Shown one piece after another: positions 31,406 to 41,255 of a stretch of DNA of 64,000 nt. The translations under genes and the position numbers were made by a program. The number at the start of each line of letters is the position of its first letter. Within the stretch, counting starts at the first letter, position 1. Below the pieces are notes generated by a model. That model had not been told where the DNA came from. It did no database searches and was given only the letters and a program-made list of their open reading frames with translations. Source of the stretch: Lautropia sp. (GTDB lineage: Bacteria > Pseudomonadota > Gammaproteobacteria > Burkholderiales > Burkholderiaceae_E); the NCBI GenBank assembly GCA_030532895.1, contig JAUNKF010000009.1, positions 1 to 64,000 of the forward strand, read 5' to 3'.

Positions 31406-32680
31406 TCAGTACAGCAGCTTCGGCAACAGCAGGCTGATGCTGGGCACATAGGTGATCAGCAAGAGCGCCACGGCCATCAGGCAGATGGTGGGCAGTGCCG
31501 CGCGGAAGACCTCATAGAGGCTCATCTTGGCCACGCCCATTGCCACGAACAGGTTCAGGCCAACGGGCGGCGTCAGCATGCCAACCGACAGGTTCACCAG
31601 CGTGATGATGCCGAAATGCACGGGGTCGACACCGACCTGGGCAGCAATGGGCTGCATCAGTGGCGCCAGAATGATGATGGCCGAAGCACTATCCAGAAAA
31701 CAGCCGGCCACCAGCATGATCAGGTTGAAGAGCAGCATGATCAGGATCGGCGAATCGGTGCTGGCCAGCACGTCCGACGCAATCTGTGTGGGCGTGCCGG
31801 TGGAGGCCAGAATCCAGGAAAAGGCCGATGCACCGGCGGCGATCAGCATCAGCGTGCCCGACAACAGCCCCGTGTCGCGCAAAATGGTCAAGAGACTCTT
31901 GAAACCGATGTTGCGGTAGATGACCGCACCCACGAACCAGGCGTACAGACAGGCGGTGGCCGCGGATTCGGTGGGCGTGAAAATCCCCGTGTAGATGCCG
32001 CCCAGCAGGATGACGGGCAGACCCAGACCCCAGGCAGCCCGCTTGATGGCAACGAGGATGTCTTTCAGTGACGGCACTGGGCCACGTGGATAATGGTGTC
32101 GCAGCGCATACCAGCAGCTGTAGGCGATCAGGAGGCCACCAATCAGTAGCGCCGGCAGCAGGCCGCCCGCAAACAGTTTGCCCACCGAGGTGCCCGTGAC
32201 CGAACCATAAATGATCAGTGCGATGCTGGGCGGCACGATGGGGCCGAGCGTGCCGGCCGTCACGATCAGACCGATGGAAAAATGCTTGCTGTAGCCAGCC
32301 GAGACCATCACCGGATACATGATCGAGCCGATGGCGATCACGGTGGCCGGACTGGAGCCGGAAATCGAGCCGAAGAACAGGCAGGCCAGCACCGTGGCAG
32401 CGCCCAGACCGCCGGGCAGCCAGCCGATCAGCGCCTGGGCCAGATCGATCAATCGGTTCGACAGCCCGCCGATGCGCATCAGCTCGGCGGCCAGAATGAA
32501 GAAGGGCACCGCCATCAACGAGAAATTGTTGACGCCGGAGAACATCCGCATCGGTACCACCAGCGGATCGATGCCACCAAAGAAATGCAGCGCCGCCGTC
32601 ACCGACAGGGCCAGCGCGGCGAAGATCGGCAGACCAAACAGCAGCAGACTGAAAAAGATCGGAATCAGGGCTGAAATCAT
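31406..32680 (-). CDS. dctM: TRAP transporter large permease DctM
   Basis: 424 residues with about 12 hydrophobic helices. DctM family features include the N-terminal SALIPIFFSLLLFGLPIFAAL, PFFILAAELMRIGGLSNRLIDLAQALIGWLPGGLGAATVLACLFFGSISGSSPATVIAIG in pieces, and LGPIVPPSIALIIYG. It forms the ion-coupled translocation channel of the TRAP importer with DctQ and receives substrate from DctP. Sodium-driven uptake is inferred from the family. Confidence 0.93.
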   Translation of the reverse strand: MISALIPIFFSLLLFGLPIFAALALSVTAALHFFGGIDPLVVPMRMFSGVNNFSLMAVPFFILAAELMRIGGLSNRLIDLAQALIGWLPGGLGAATVLACLFFGSISGSSPATVIAIGSIMYPVMVSAGYSKHFSIGLIVTAGTLGPIVPPSIALIIYGSVTGTSVGKLFAGGLLPALLIGGLLIAYSCWYALRHHYPRGPVPSLKDILVAIKRAAWGLGLPVILLGGIYTGIFTPTESAATACLYAWFVGAVIYRNIGFKSLLTILRDTGLLSGTLMLIAAGASAFSWILASTGTPTQIASDVLASTDSPILIMLLFNLIMLVAGCFLDSASAIIILAPLMQPIAAQVGVDPVHFGIITLVNLSVGMLTPPVGLNLFVAMGVAKMSLYEVFRAALPTICLMAVALLLITYVPSISLLLPKLLY

Positions 32681-32802
32681 GGCGGTCGGTGGGTTGGGCG
32701 TGTGGGGTGATGCCGGTTGTGTTTCTTGAAACCTTCAGTACGAGTGATGCATGCCTGCCCCGGAAAAATGCCTTGGGGCGGGCCAAAGCGTTCAGATTTG
32801 CG

Positions 32803-33312
32803 CTAAGTGGCGCTCAGGCTCGTGCTGAGCGGCTGATAATCCTTGCCTTGCAACAGGTTCTGCAACATCAGGCAATAACGGATGAGCATGAAGATGGCCG
32901 CCAGCGGAATGGCGAAATAGATGTAACCGACCGGCACCTGCATGGCCGGAGAGAGTTGCCCCATGTTCAGCGTGTTGCTGAAAAGCCGCCAGCCAAAGTA
33001 GAGCAAGGAGGCAGCAAAGATGAAGCCCAGCGCCAGCGAGACATGGCGGAGCACCCGAGTGAGCCGTGGGCCGACAAAGGCATAGAGCATGTCCACCGAA
33101 ATGTGCGCAGCGTAACGAACCCCCATGCTTGCGGAGAGAAAAGTCATCGCGATGAGCGCATAAAGAATCAGCTCTTCAGACCAGTAAAGCGAATGATTGA
33201 AGACATAGCGGGCGATGACCTGAATGATGGCCACCACGGTGGCAGTCAGCATCAGCACCACCACCAGGGTGCTTTCAATCCAGTCGATCAGCTTGTTGAT
33301 GGCCAGAATCAT
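32803..33312 (-). CDS. dctQ: TRAP transporter small permease DctQ
   Basis: 169 residues with four hydrophobic helices. The DctQ pattern is VIARYVFNHSLYWSEELILYALIAMTFLSASMGVRYAAHISVDML (seen in segments from about residue 35). I start at MILAINKLIDWIE (33312); an in-frame GTG twelve codons upstream is possible. It lies between dctP and dctM in the standard P-Q-M order. Confidence 0.9.
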   Translation of the reverse strand: MILAINKLIDWIESTLVVVLMLTATVVAIIQVIARYVFNHSLYWSEELILYALIAMTFLSASMGVRYAAHISVDMLYAFVGPRLTRVLRHVSLALGFIFAASLLYFGWRLFSNTLNMGQLSPAMQVPVGYIYFAIPLAAIFMLIRYCLMLQNLLQGKDYQPLSTSLSAT

Positions 33313-33457
33313 GATGATCTTTTTCAGATGTGGGGCGTGTGGCAACACCCCTCACTTCAACACAAGAGACCTGATGTCAGCGGTTTTGTGAAGGAGGCTT
33401 GGCGAGGGGGTCAGGCATCCACGAAGCCTCCCTTTCGAGTGGCGGTGGGTGAACTGC

Positions 33458-34456
33458 TCAGTTGCCCGCGGCTGCCTTCTGGGCCTTCTGGATCAGCTCG
33501 GCCGTTACCTGCTTTTCAAATTGCTTGTAGATGGCTTGGGACTTTTCCGCGAAAGCGGCCCGGCCTTCGGGCGTCAGCTCGCGAATCTCGATCTGATCCT
33601 TGATCTCGTTGCGAATGCGGGCGTCTTCGCTCACCGTCAGCTCACGGGCGTGGTCACGGCCGGCATCGAAGGCGTCCTTCATCACCTTTTTCAGATCATC
33701 GGGCAGCGAGTTCCAGGCTGCCTTGTTCATGATGGCGGCGTAGGCGTGATAGGCATGCCCTGTTTCGGTCATGTATTTCTGCACTTCCTGAAAGCGCATC
33801 GAGTAGATGTTGGCGTAGGGATTTTCCTGGCCTTCGACCACGCCTTGCTGCAAGCCGTTGTACACCTCCGAGAAAGCCATCGCCGTCGGGTTGGCACCGA
33901 AGGTGCGATAGGTGGCGAGGATGGCAGGCGCCTGAAGCGTGCGCATCTTGATGTTCTTCAGGTCATCGGGGCCGGTGATCGGGCGCACATTGTTCGTCAT
34001 GTGACGGAAGCCGGCACCCCAATAGTTGACGCCATAAATGTTGCTGCGATCCAAAGTATCCAGCAGCTCACGCCCAACCTCGCCATCGAGCACGCGCTTG
34101 GCGGCATCCAGATCGGGCATCAGGAAAGGCAAATCGAAGAGGTACATCTTCGGCTCGAAGTTGGCCAGATTCCCCGTGGGCGGGATGCCGATGTGAACCA
34201 GCCCCATCTGAACCTGCTCGATGATCTCCACGTCTCCGCCAAGCTGGGCAGCAGGACGGATGTTGATCTTGATCCGGCCATTGGAGTTTTTCTCGACCTC
34301 CTCCTTGAACTTCACGGCTGCCTTGGCATTGGGCGTGCTTTCGACCAGCACATGGGCGAAGGTGAAGTTGAAGTCAGCCGCCGTAGCTGGTAGTGCGCTC
34401 AGCATGGCCCAAGCCGATACCGAGGAAAGGGCCAAGGTCTTGATCGTCCTGATCAT
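33458..34456 (-). CDS. dctP: TRAP transporter substrate-binding protein DctP
   Basis: 332 residues with a Sec signal (MIRTIKTLALSSVSAWAMLS...ATA) and the DctP fold: FTFAHVLVESTPNAKAAVKF, GVNYWGAGFRHMTNNVRPITGPDDLKNIKMRT and VVEGQENPYANIY. The Arg in KMRT is the usual carboxylate clamp, so an organic acid is the likely ligand. The start at 34456 has GGAG nine bases upstream; longer frames have none. First gene of the transporter operon. A 7-bp inverted repeat lies 54 bases upstream and may be the operator. Confidence 0.92.
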   Translation of the reverse strand: MIRTIKTLALSSVSAWAMLSALPATAADFNFTFAHVLVESTPNAKAAVKFKEEVEKNSNGRIKINIRPAAQLGGDVEIIEQVQMGLVHIGIPPTGNLANFEPKMYLFDLPFLMPDLDAAKRVLDGEVGRELLDTLDRSNIYGVNYWGAGFRHMTNNVRPITGPDDLKNIKMRTLQAPAILATYRTFGANPTAMAFSEVYNGLQQGVVEGQENPYANIYSMRFQEVQKYMTETGHAYHAYAAIMNKAAWNSLPDDLKKVMKDAFDAGRDHARELTVSEDARIRNEIKDQIEIRELTPEGRAAFAEKSQAIYKQFEKQVTAELIQKAQKAAAGN

Positions 34457-34812
34457 CGTCAGCATCTCCGTGCAAAGGATAAAGGTGGGGTTGATGGCTA
34501 CTGTTAGGTGCGAAAATGCCAAGTTTTCGCCAAAAAACCCATTTTTCGATACGTGATGTTTCGATTTTTGATATTAAACAGGAATTAACGATATGATCAC
34601 CGGTTGATGTCTGGATGCAACACGTTGAGATTGGGTATTTCCCGAATGGACGAATCGCTAAGATCGCCAAGGCAGCGTCGACGAAGCGGCGAAGACGAGG
34701 GCGGTAACCAGCTCAACCCGCTTTCCCCGGTCAATTGCCATGTTGGCTAGTATCCGGATGATTCATGACAAGACAACATGGGCATGAACCCCGTGGTCTT
34801 GAGGAGCGAATG
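34457..34812. other. Divergent dctP-allA spacer
   Basis: 356 bases, AT-rich at about 34500-34600, holding promoters for both directions. It contains the inverted repeat GCGAAAA/TTTTCGC and the repeated tetranucleotide TTCG nearby. No regulator gene is adjacent. Confidence 0.5.
34510..34530. promoter_or_regulatory. Inverted repeat, candidate operator for the TRAP operon
   Basis: GCGAAAA, seven bases, TTTTCGC: perfect 7-bp arms, 54 bases upstream of dctP. Confidence 0.4.
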
Positions 34813-35358
34813 ATGAAAACCGACGCTTTGCGTCTGCACGTGGCGTTGCTCACGGCAGATGCCTTTGCACCCTTCGGTCAGGTGATCGAAGCCAGCGACG
34901 CCGTGCATCACTACAGCATCAACGAGGGCAATACCGAGCGTTATCATGATCTGGTGAGGCTCGACCCTGGCCCGCAGGGTCGGGCCATTGTCTCGATCTT
35001 TCGGGGGCAGCCGCGTGCCTTGCCTTTCGAGGTGCGGATGATGGAGCGTCATCCGCTCGGCTCGCAGGCTTTCATGCCGCTTTCAGCCCGGCCCTATCTG
35101 GTTGTGGTGTCGGCAGCTGATGAAACCCCGAGGGCCGACACGCTTCGGGTCTTTCTGGCCAGCGGCAACCAGGGCGTCAATTACGCACGAGGTGTCTGGC
35201 ATCATCCGTTGTTGGCGCTGGAGGCAGTCAGCGATTTTCTGGTCATCGATCGGCAGGGAGAGGGGGCGAACTGTGATGAGCTGCTGTTGGCCCACCCTGC
35301 CTGGATCGAGGAGTCAGCGCTCAGGGCGTGTGATGAACTTGTCCGTCCCCGCGATTAA
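34813..35358 (+). CDS. allA: Ureidoglycolate lyase family protein
   Basis: 181 residues of the AllA family, which splits ureidoglycolate to glyoxylate and urea in allantoin breakdown. Characteristic segments are LTADAFAPFGQVIE near the N-terminus, ALPFEVRMMERHPLGSQAFMPLS in the middle and FLASGNQGVNYARGVWHHPLLAL, the cupin-type metal/substrate region. Two ATGs occur in a row at 34810 and 34813; GGAG spacing favours the second. No other allantoin or urate genes are in the window, so its substrate in this organism is open. Confidence 0.88.
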   Translation: MKTDALRLHVALLTADAFAPFGQVIEASDAVHHYSINEGNTERYHDLVRLDPGPQGRAIVSIFRGQPRALPFEVRMMERHPLGSQAFMPLSARPYLVVVSAADETPRADTLRVFLASGNQGVNYARGVWHHPLLALEAVSDFLVIDRQGEGANCDELLLAHPAWIEESALRACDELVRPRD

Positions 35359-35372
35359 GCTCATGGTCATCA

Positions 35373-36914
35373 CTACAGCAACCACTCGATCGGCAATTCC
35401 CCGACCGCTCTGACGATCAGTCGCTGCACCGGGGTCGTGTGCGGCTCCGTGTCGTAGATGCGGGTCTGGCCGTTTTCTTCGGTCGTCCAGCGGAGCTTGC
35501 CGTTGTTGAGCGTCACTTCATAGGCGTAGTCGCAGCCGTGGCTGGTGAGCGCCTGTTGCAGGTCGGTAGCGAGTTTCGGGCTGTCGATCAGCAGACCCAT
35601 TTCGGTGTTCAGCGTGGCAGAGCGCGGATCCATGTTGAAGGAGCCGACGAAAAGCTGTTTGCCATCGCTCTGGAAGGTCTTGGCATGCAGACTGGCGCCC
35701 GAGCTGCCGGTGATGCCGCCGTGGCCGCGGCTGGCGACCACCGTGGCATGGCGTTTCAGCTCGAAAAGCTTCACGCCGGCGGCCAGCAGTTGCTTTCGGT
35801 ATTTGGCGTAGCCGGAATGCACCACGGCCACATCGGTGGCCGAGAGTGCATTGGTCAGTACGGCCACCTGGATGCCACGACGAGCCAGCGCGCAGAGGTG
35901 ATCGGCGCCCGGCCGGGTGGGGACGAAGTAGGGGGAGACGATGATCAATTGTTCGCTGGCTTCGTCCATGATCCGATTGAGCCGGGCGAGGAGCAGCTTC
36001 GCTTCGGTTGCCTGACCCAAGCCCTTGGCCGGGTCATCGCTCACCAGCACAGCCTTGGCCCAGTGGAAATGCAGCTGATGTTCGGTCAGTTGCTGAACGA
36101 GCGGCGAATCGGCCAGTACTTTCAGATAGTTTTGGGTGGTGTCATCGGGGGATGGCTCGGTGCCGATGTCTTCCGGCGTGACCGGATCGGTGAACACTGC
36201 CCGCAGTGGGTAGGTGGAGGCGCTGTTCCAGTAGCGATCGAAATCGGTCGAAACCTGTTCCACGACGGGGCCGACGGCGATCACGTCCAGGTCGGCGAAC
36301 ATCACGCCATCGCCGGCACCGAAATACTCGTCACCCACGTTGCGCCCGCCCACGATGGTGGCCTGGTTGTCCACCGTGAACGACTTGTTGTGCATGCGGC
36401 GGTTCAGGCGAAAGAAATCGCTCAGAAACGCCAATGGCCGCATCTGCCGCTGCATGAAGGGGTTGAAGAGCCGCACTTCGACGTTCGGATGGATGTCCAA
36501 GCCTTGCAGCACGCCGTCCATGCCGGCCGTGTTGTTGTCATCGAGCAGCAGCCGCACGCGCACGCCCCGATCGGCCGCAGCCTTCAAGCGTTGCATCAGC
36601 AAGCGGCCGCTGATGTCGTTGTGCCAGATGTAATACTGCGCATCGATCGAGCGTTCGGCGATGTCGGCCAGCCGGGCGCGCGCGGCAAATGCCTGATGAC
36701 CATCCGGCAGCGGATGGATGCCCGACAGGCCCGGATTGTCCTCGACCAGCGGGGCCAGATGCTGGCCGAGCAGTGTTTGAGCCGTGTCGGTGAAGTGCTC
36801 GCCTGCCAATACGGCAGGGCGTTCGGGCAGCTTGCGGCGTGTGAGCCGCCCGACCACGAGCAGGGCGCCGGCCACCAGCACCAGCAACTTCAACAGATTG
36901 ATCAGCAGGTTCAT
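35373..36914 (-). CDS. Phospholipase D-like cardiolipin synthase, ClsC/YmdC type
   Basis: 513 residues. An N-terminal membrane anchor (NLLINLLKLLVLVAGALLVVG) is followed by two HxKxxxxD motifs: HNKSFTVD at about residue 175 and LHAKTFQSD at about 405, each followed by a GSxN-type segment (VGGRNVGDEYFG and VGSFNMDPRSA). YYIWHNDISGRLLMQRL and RVRLLLDDNNTAGMD match ClsC/YmdC. It should make cardiolipin from phosphatidylglycerol or phosphatidylethanolamine. The ATG at 36914 has GGAG seven bases upstream. It converges with allA with a 14-base gap. Confidence 0.87.
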   Translation of the reverse strand: MNLLINLLKLLVLVAGALLVVGRLTRRKLPERPAVLAGEHFTDTAQTLLGQHLAPLVEDNPGLSGIHPLPDGHQAFAARARLADIAERSIDAQYYIWHNDISGRLLMQRLKAAADRGVRVRLLLDDNNTAGMDGVLQGLDIHPNVEVRLFNPFMQRQMRPLAFLSDFFRLNRRMHNKSFTVDNQATIVGGRNVGDEYFGAGDGVMFADLDVIAVGPVVEQVSTDFDRYWNSASTYPLRAVFTDPVTPEDIGTEPSPDDTTQNYLKVLADSPLVQQLTEHQLHFHWAKAVLVSDDPAKGLGQATEAKLLLARLNRIMDEASEQLIIVSPYFVPTRPGADHLCALARRGIQVAVLTNALSATDVAVVHSGYAKYRKQLLAAGVKLFELKRHATVVASRGHGGITGSSGASLHAKTFQSDGKQLFVGSFNMDPRSATLNTEMGLLIDSPKLATDLQQALTSHGCDYAYEVTLNNGKLRWTTEENGQTRIYDTEPHTTPVQRLIVRAVGELPIEWLL

Positions 36915-37125
36915 GCGCTCTCCTTGGCCTGCCTTGGGGCAGGCCGGGCAATGGGGGAGGGCAGGATTGAGCCGCCGATGAGGCCGGGCTGTTGCGCTGA
37001 GGCTTTGCCCGTGGCGGGTGCCTGCCATCCGGGATACGGACTATCTTAGCCGCGCAATGCTGGCTGCGAGAACAAGTCCGTAGAAGATGGCATGAACATC
37101 CGTCTGTTGATCTGCGCTTGCGTGT

Positions 37126-38103
37126 TTATCCCTTGCGGCGCTTCAGCGTATCGAGCAGCACGGCAAAGATGATGATGCAGCCTTTCACGATCTGCTGCCA
37201 GTAGGGATCCACGCCGAGCAGGTTCAGTCCCTTGTTGGTGGTGCCGATGATCAGCGCGCCGATCACGCACATGGGCACGGAACCCACGCCACCGGCGAGT
37301 GAGGTGCCACCGATGACGGCTGCGGCAATGGCATCCAGTTCCCACATGTTGCCGTAGGCGGGGTTGCCGGCATAGGTGCGGGCCGTCAGCATCGCACCGG
37401 CCAGGCCAGCGAGCGCACCGGCAAAGGTGTAGACGAGAATCAGCGTGTTGCGCACGTTGATGCCGGAAATTTGCGCGGCATTCACGTTGCCGCCGATGGC
37501 GTAGACGTGTCGGCCAAACTTTGAGCGGCTGAGCAGGATGTGTGAGCCGAAGGCCACGAGGATGTAGATGATGACCAGCCCGGGAATGCCGAACACGTTG
37601 ATGTCGGCAATCCAGGTGAAGGCTTCTTCGCTCGCATCGATCGGGCGGCCGCCGGAGGCGATTTGTGCGGCGCCTCGTGCAATCGTCATCATGCCGAGTG
37701 TGGCGATGAAAGGCGGAATTCGGCCAATGGCGGTGAAGCTGCCATTGATCACGCCGCAGAGCGCGCCCACGGCGATGGCAGCGGCAAAACCGGCAAAAGC
37801 CGCCACCAGCCCATCAGCTGCCGACACGACGCTGGCCGCGACGACCGCGGCCAATGCCACGACGGCGCCCGAAGAGAGGTCGATGCCGCAGGTGATGATG
37901 GCAAAGGTGACACCGATCGAGATGATGCCGAACATCGAGACCTGCTCCATGATCGACAGCACGGTGCGCATCGACATGAAGCCGTCGACCGTGGCCGACA
38001 GGCCAAAGAACAGGGCCAGCAGGATGATCAGCATCCCGTAGGTGTTGAACAGGTGTTTGACGATCTGGGTGTTGTCTTTTTTCGTGGGGTTCAACTCGGT
38101 CAT
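37126..38103 (-). CDS. iatP: Sugar ABC permease, myo-inositol type
   Basis: 325 residues of the RbsC/XylH permease family, with about ten helices and the signature GALCGVINGSFTAIGRIPPFIATLGMMTIARG seen in segments. Inside the operon with IatA- and IbpA-like genes beside an iol cluster, myo-inositol is the likely substrate, although ribose-type permeases look alike. Confidence 0.85.
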   Translation of the reverse strand: MTELNPTKKDNTQIVKHLFNTYGMLIILLALFFGLSATVDGFMSMRTVLSIMEQVSMFGIISIGVTFAIITCGIDLSSGAVVALAAVVAASVVSAADGLVAAFAGFAAAIAVGALCGVINGSFTAIGRIPPFIATLGMMTIARGAAQIASGGRPIDASEEAFTWIADINVFGIPGLVIIYILVAFGSHILLSRSKFGRHVYAIGGNVNAAQISGINVRNTLILVYTFAGALAGLAGAMLTARTYAGNPAYGNMWELDAIAAAVIGGTSLAGGVGSVPMCVIGALIIGTTNKGLNLLGVDPYWQQIVKGCIIIFAVLLDTLKRRKG

Positions 38104-38138
38104 GTCAGTCTCCTCGTTCCGGATCAGGGTCGGCGGTG

Positions 38139-39656
<1,518 letters not shown>

Positions 39657-39890
39657 GATGGTCTCCTGCAAGCCATCGGCTGAGATGATCGGTTTGCGAG
39701 AGCGCTCGGGGCACGGGCTTGCCTGAACGCCAGGGCAAAAGCAATCCCGCCGCTACCGGGCAGCCGGTATCGGTTGTACGTTGATGGGGATGACACCAAC
39801 AAAAGCCTGCCACGCGATGGCATGGATGTGGCAGGCGGCCTGCTCAGTGGGCGGATCGCCGATGGCTGATCTGGATCCGCCGTGGCCCGA

Positions 39891-40829
39891 TCATTTGGGC
39901 ATGAACTCGGCCTTGTTTTCCGGCGTGATCAGCTTGAAGGGTACCCATTGCAGCTTTTCCACCGTTTGACCCTTGGCCAGCTCGTAAGCGGCCTTGGCGC
40001 CGTCATGGCCTTGCGTTTTGCCATCCTGGAAAACGGTCACATCCAGCCCCTTGCCGAGATAATCGAGCGCATCGGGTGTGCCATCGAGGCCCACGATGAT
40101 GAAATCTTCATCCTTGTAGCCAGCCTTGCGGGTGGCCAGCACGGCGCCAATGGCCATTTCGTCGTTGTTCGACACGATGACGTTGAGCTTTTCCTTGCCC
40201 TGCAGCCAGTCTTCGGTGATTTCCAGCCCCTTGGCGCGATCCCACTTGCCTTCCTGCTCGACGAGTACCGAGATGTTGTCGTGCTTGTCGAAAATTTCCT
40301 TGTTGCCGGCCGTACGGTTGATTTGACCTTCCAGCCCGAGGATGCCCATCAGGATCCCTACCCGCCCTTCCTTGCCATCGAGCAGTTTGGCCACGGCTTC
40401 GCCCTGCATGTGTCCGCCCTTGATTTCATCTGAACCGACGTAGGCGCTGACTGAGTCCATGTCTTCGTCGTTGGGGCGGCGGTTGACCACCACGAGTGGA
40501 ATGCCCGCCCGCTTCAGTTTGCGGGCGATGGGACGAACCGTCTGCCGGTCGGTGGGGTGGATGATGACGGCATCGACACCTTGGTCGATGAAATTCTCGA
40601 TCTGGTTGACCATGCGGGCCGGATCGTCATTGGCGTCCGTCATGACCACTTTCACGTCGTCATGCTGCTTGTCGAAGTCGTTGATCCCATCGATCAGGTA
40701 GGTGAGCCACTTGTCCGCAAATTTCGACATCGAGGCACCGATGACGAGTTCTTTGGCGCTGGCAGCGCCCGACAGGCTGCCCAGGCTCAGGCCAACGGCC
40801 ATGGCGCTGATCAAAGCGAGTTTTTTCAT
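39891..40829 (-). CDS. ibpA: Periplasmic sugar-binding protein, myo-inositol type
   Basis: 312 residues with a Sec signal (MKKLALISAMAVGLSLGSLS...ASA). Type I periplasmic-binding fold of the ribose/galactose class: ELVIGASMSKFADKWLTYL, IDQGVDAVIIHPTDRQTV, VVVNRRPNDEDMDS and DGTPDALDYLGKG. It delivers substrate to the IatA/IatP ABC importer. The assignment to myo-inositol follows from divergence from iolC. It is the first gene of the transporter operon. Confidence 0.87.
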   Translation of the reverse strand: MKKLALISAMAVGLSLGSLSGAASAKELVIGASMSKFADKWLTYLIDGINDFDKQHDDVKVVMTDANDDPARMVNQIENFIDQGVDAVIIHPTDRQTVRPIARKLKRAGIPLVVVNRRPNDEDMDSVSAYVGSDEIKGGHMQGEAVAKLLDGKEGRVGILMGILGLEGQINRTAGNKEIFDKHDNISVLVEQEGKWDRAKGLEITEDWLQGKEKLNVIVSNNDEMAIGAVLATRKAGYKDEDFIIVGLDGTPDALDYLGKGLDVTVFQDGKTQGHDGAKAAYELAKGQTVEKLQWVPFKLITPENKAEFMPK

Positions 40830-41012
40830 GTCTCCAAGCCCCTTCAGGAAAGCACCCCACGGTTTGGTCTGTCTGACAAAAAACCTGTCAATGACCTGTC
40901 TTGTGCAGCTCTGGCGGACAGATGGTCCACAAGAACGTTTCGTTCAGTGCTTCAGTGGTGATTCGTTGAAATACGGCCTGTTGCCAGCGCCGTCGAGGCA
41001 CTATAGCAGCGC

Positions 41013-41023
41013 GTATCCCTAGC
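41013..41023 (+). promoter_or_regulatory. GTATCCCTAGC motif, copy 1 (upstream of iolC)
   Basis: Exact 11-base match to the copy upstream of mmsA. Confidence 0.4.
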
Positions 41024-41035
41024 GTCAAACAGTAT

Positions 41036-41067
41036 TTTCCATAAACGGAAATTGAAATTTTAATTCC
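41036..41067. promoter_or_regulatory. Overlapping TTCC/GGAA palindromes
   Basis: TTTCC-ATAAAC-GGAAA at 41036-41051 overlaps a second palindrome GGAA-N13-TTCC at 41047-41067. GGAA/TTCC half-sites have been reported for RpiR-type inositol repressors in rhizobia (from memory), and an RpiR-type gene lies downstream. Confidence 0.4.
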
Positions 41068-41255
41068 AAAGCTCTACCATGTAAGCCACTTGGGTGCTGT
41101 TGCTCAAGGATTGACGCGTCGAGGATCGGGCGCGAGGAATCGTGAAGTGTGCCCTGGCGTCGCAAGGGCACACACATCGGCTGGTGATCTGGACGGGCAG
41201 GTTGCAATGTGCTGTTGCCCCTGGTTGCCGGTTGAGCATGGATGGAGACCACTGC

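Larger units (their letters stand above)
40830..41255. other. Divergent ibpA-iolC regulatory region
   Basis: 426 bases. It holds the GTATCCCTAGC motif at 41013-41023 and two overlapping palindromes at 41036-41067 made of TTCC/GGAA half-sites. No gene seen. It is the natural place for the inositol-responsive control of both transcription units. Confidence 0.55.
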
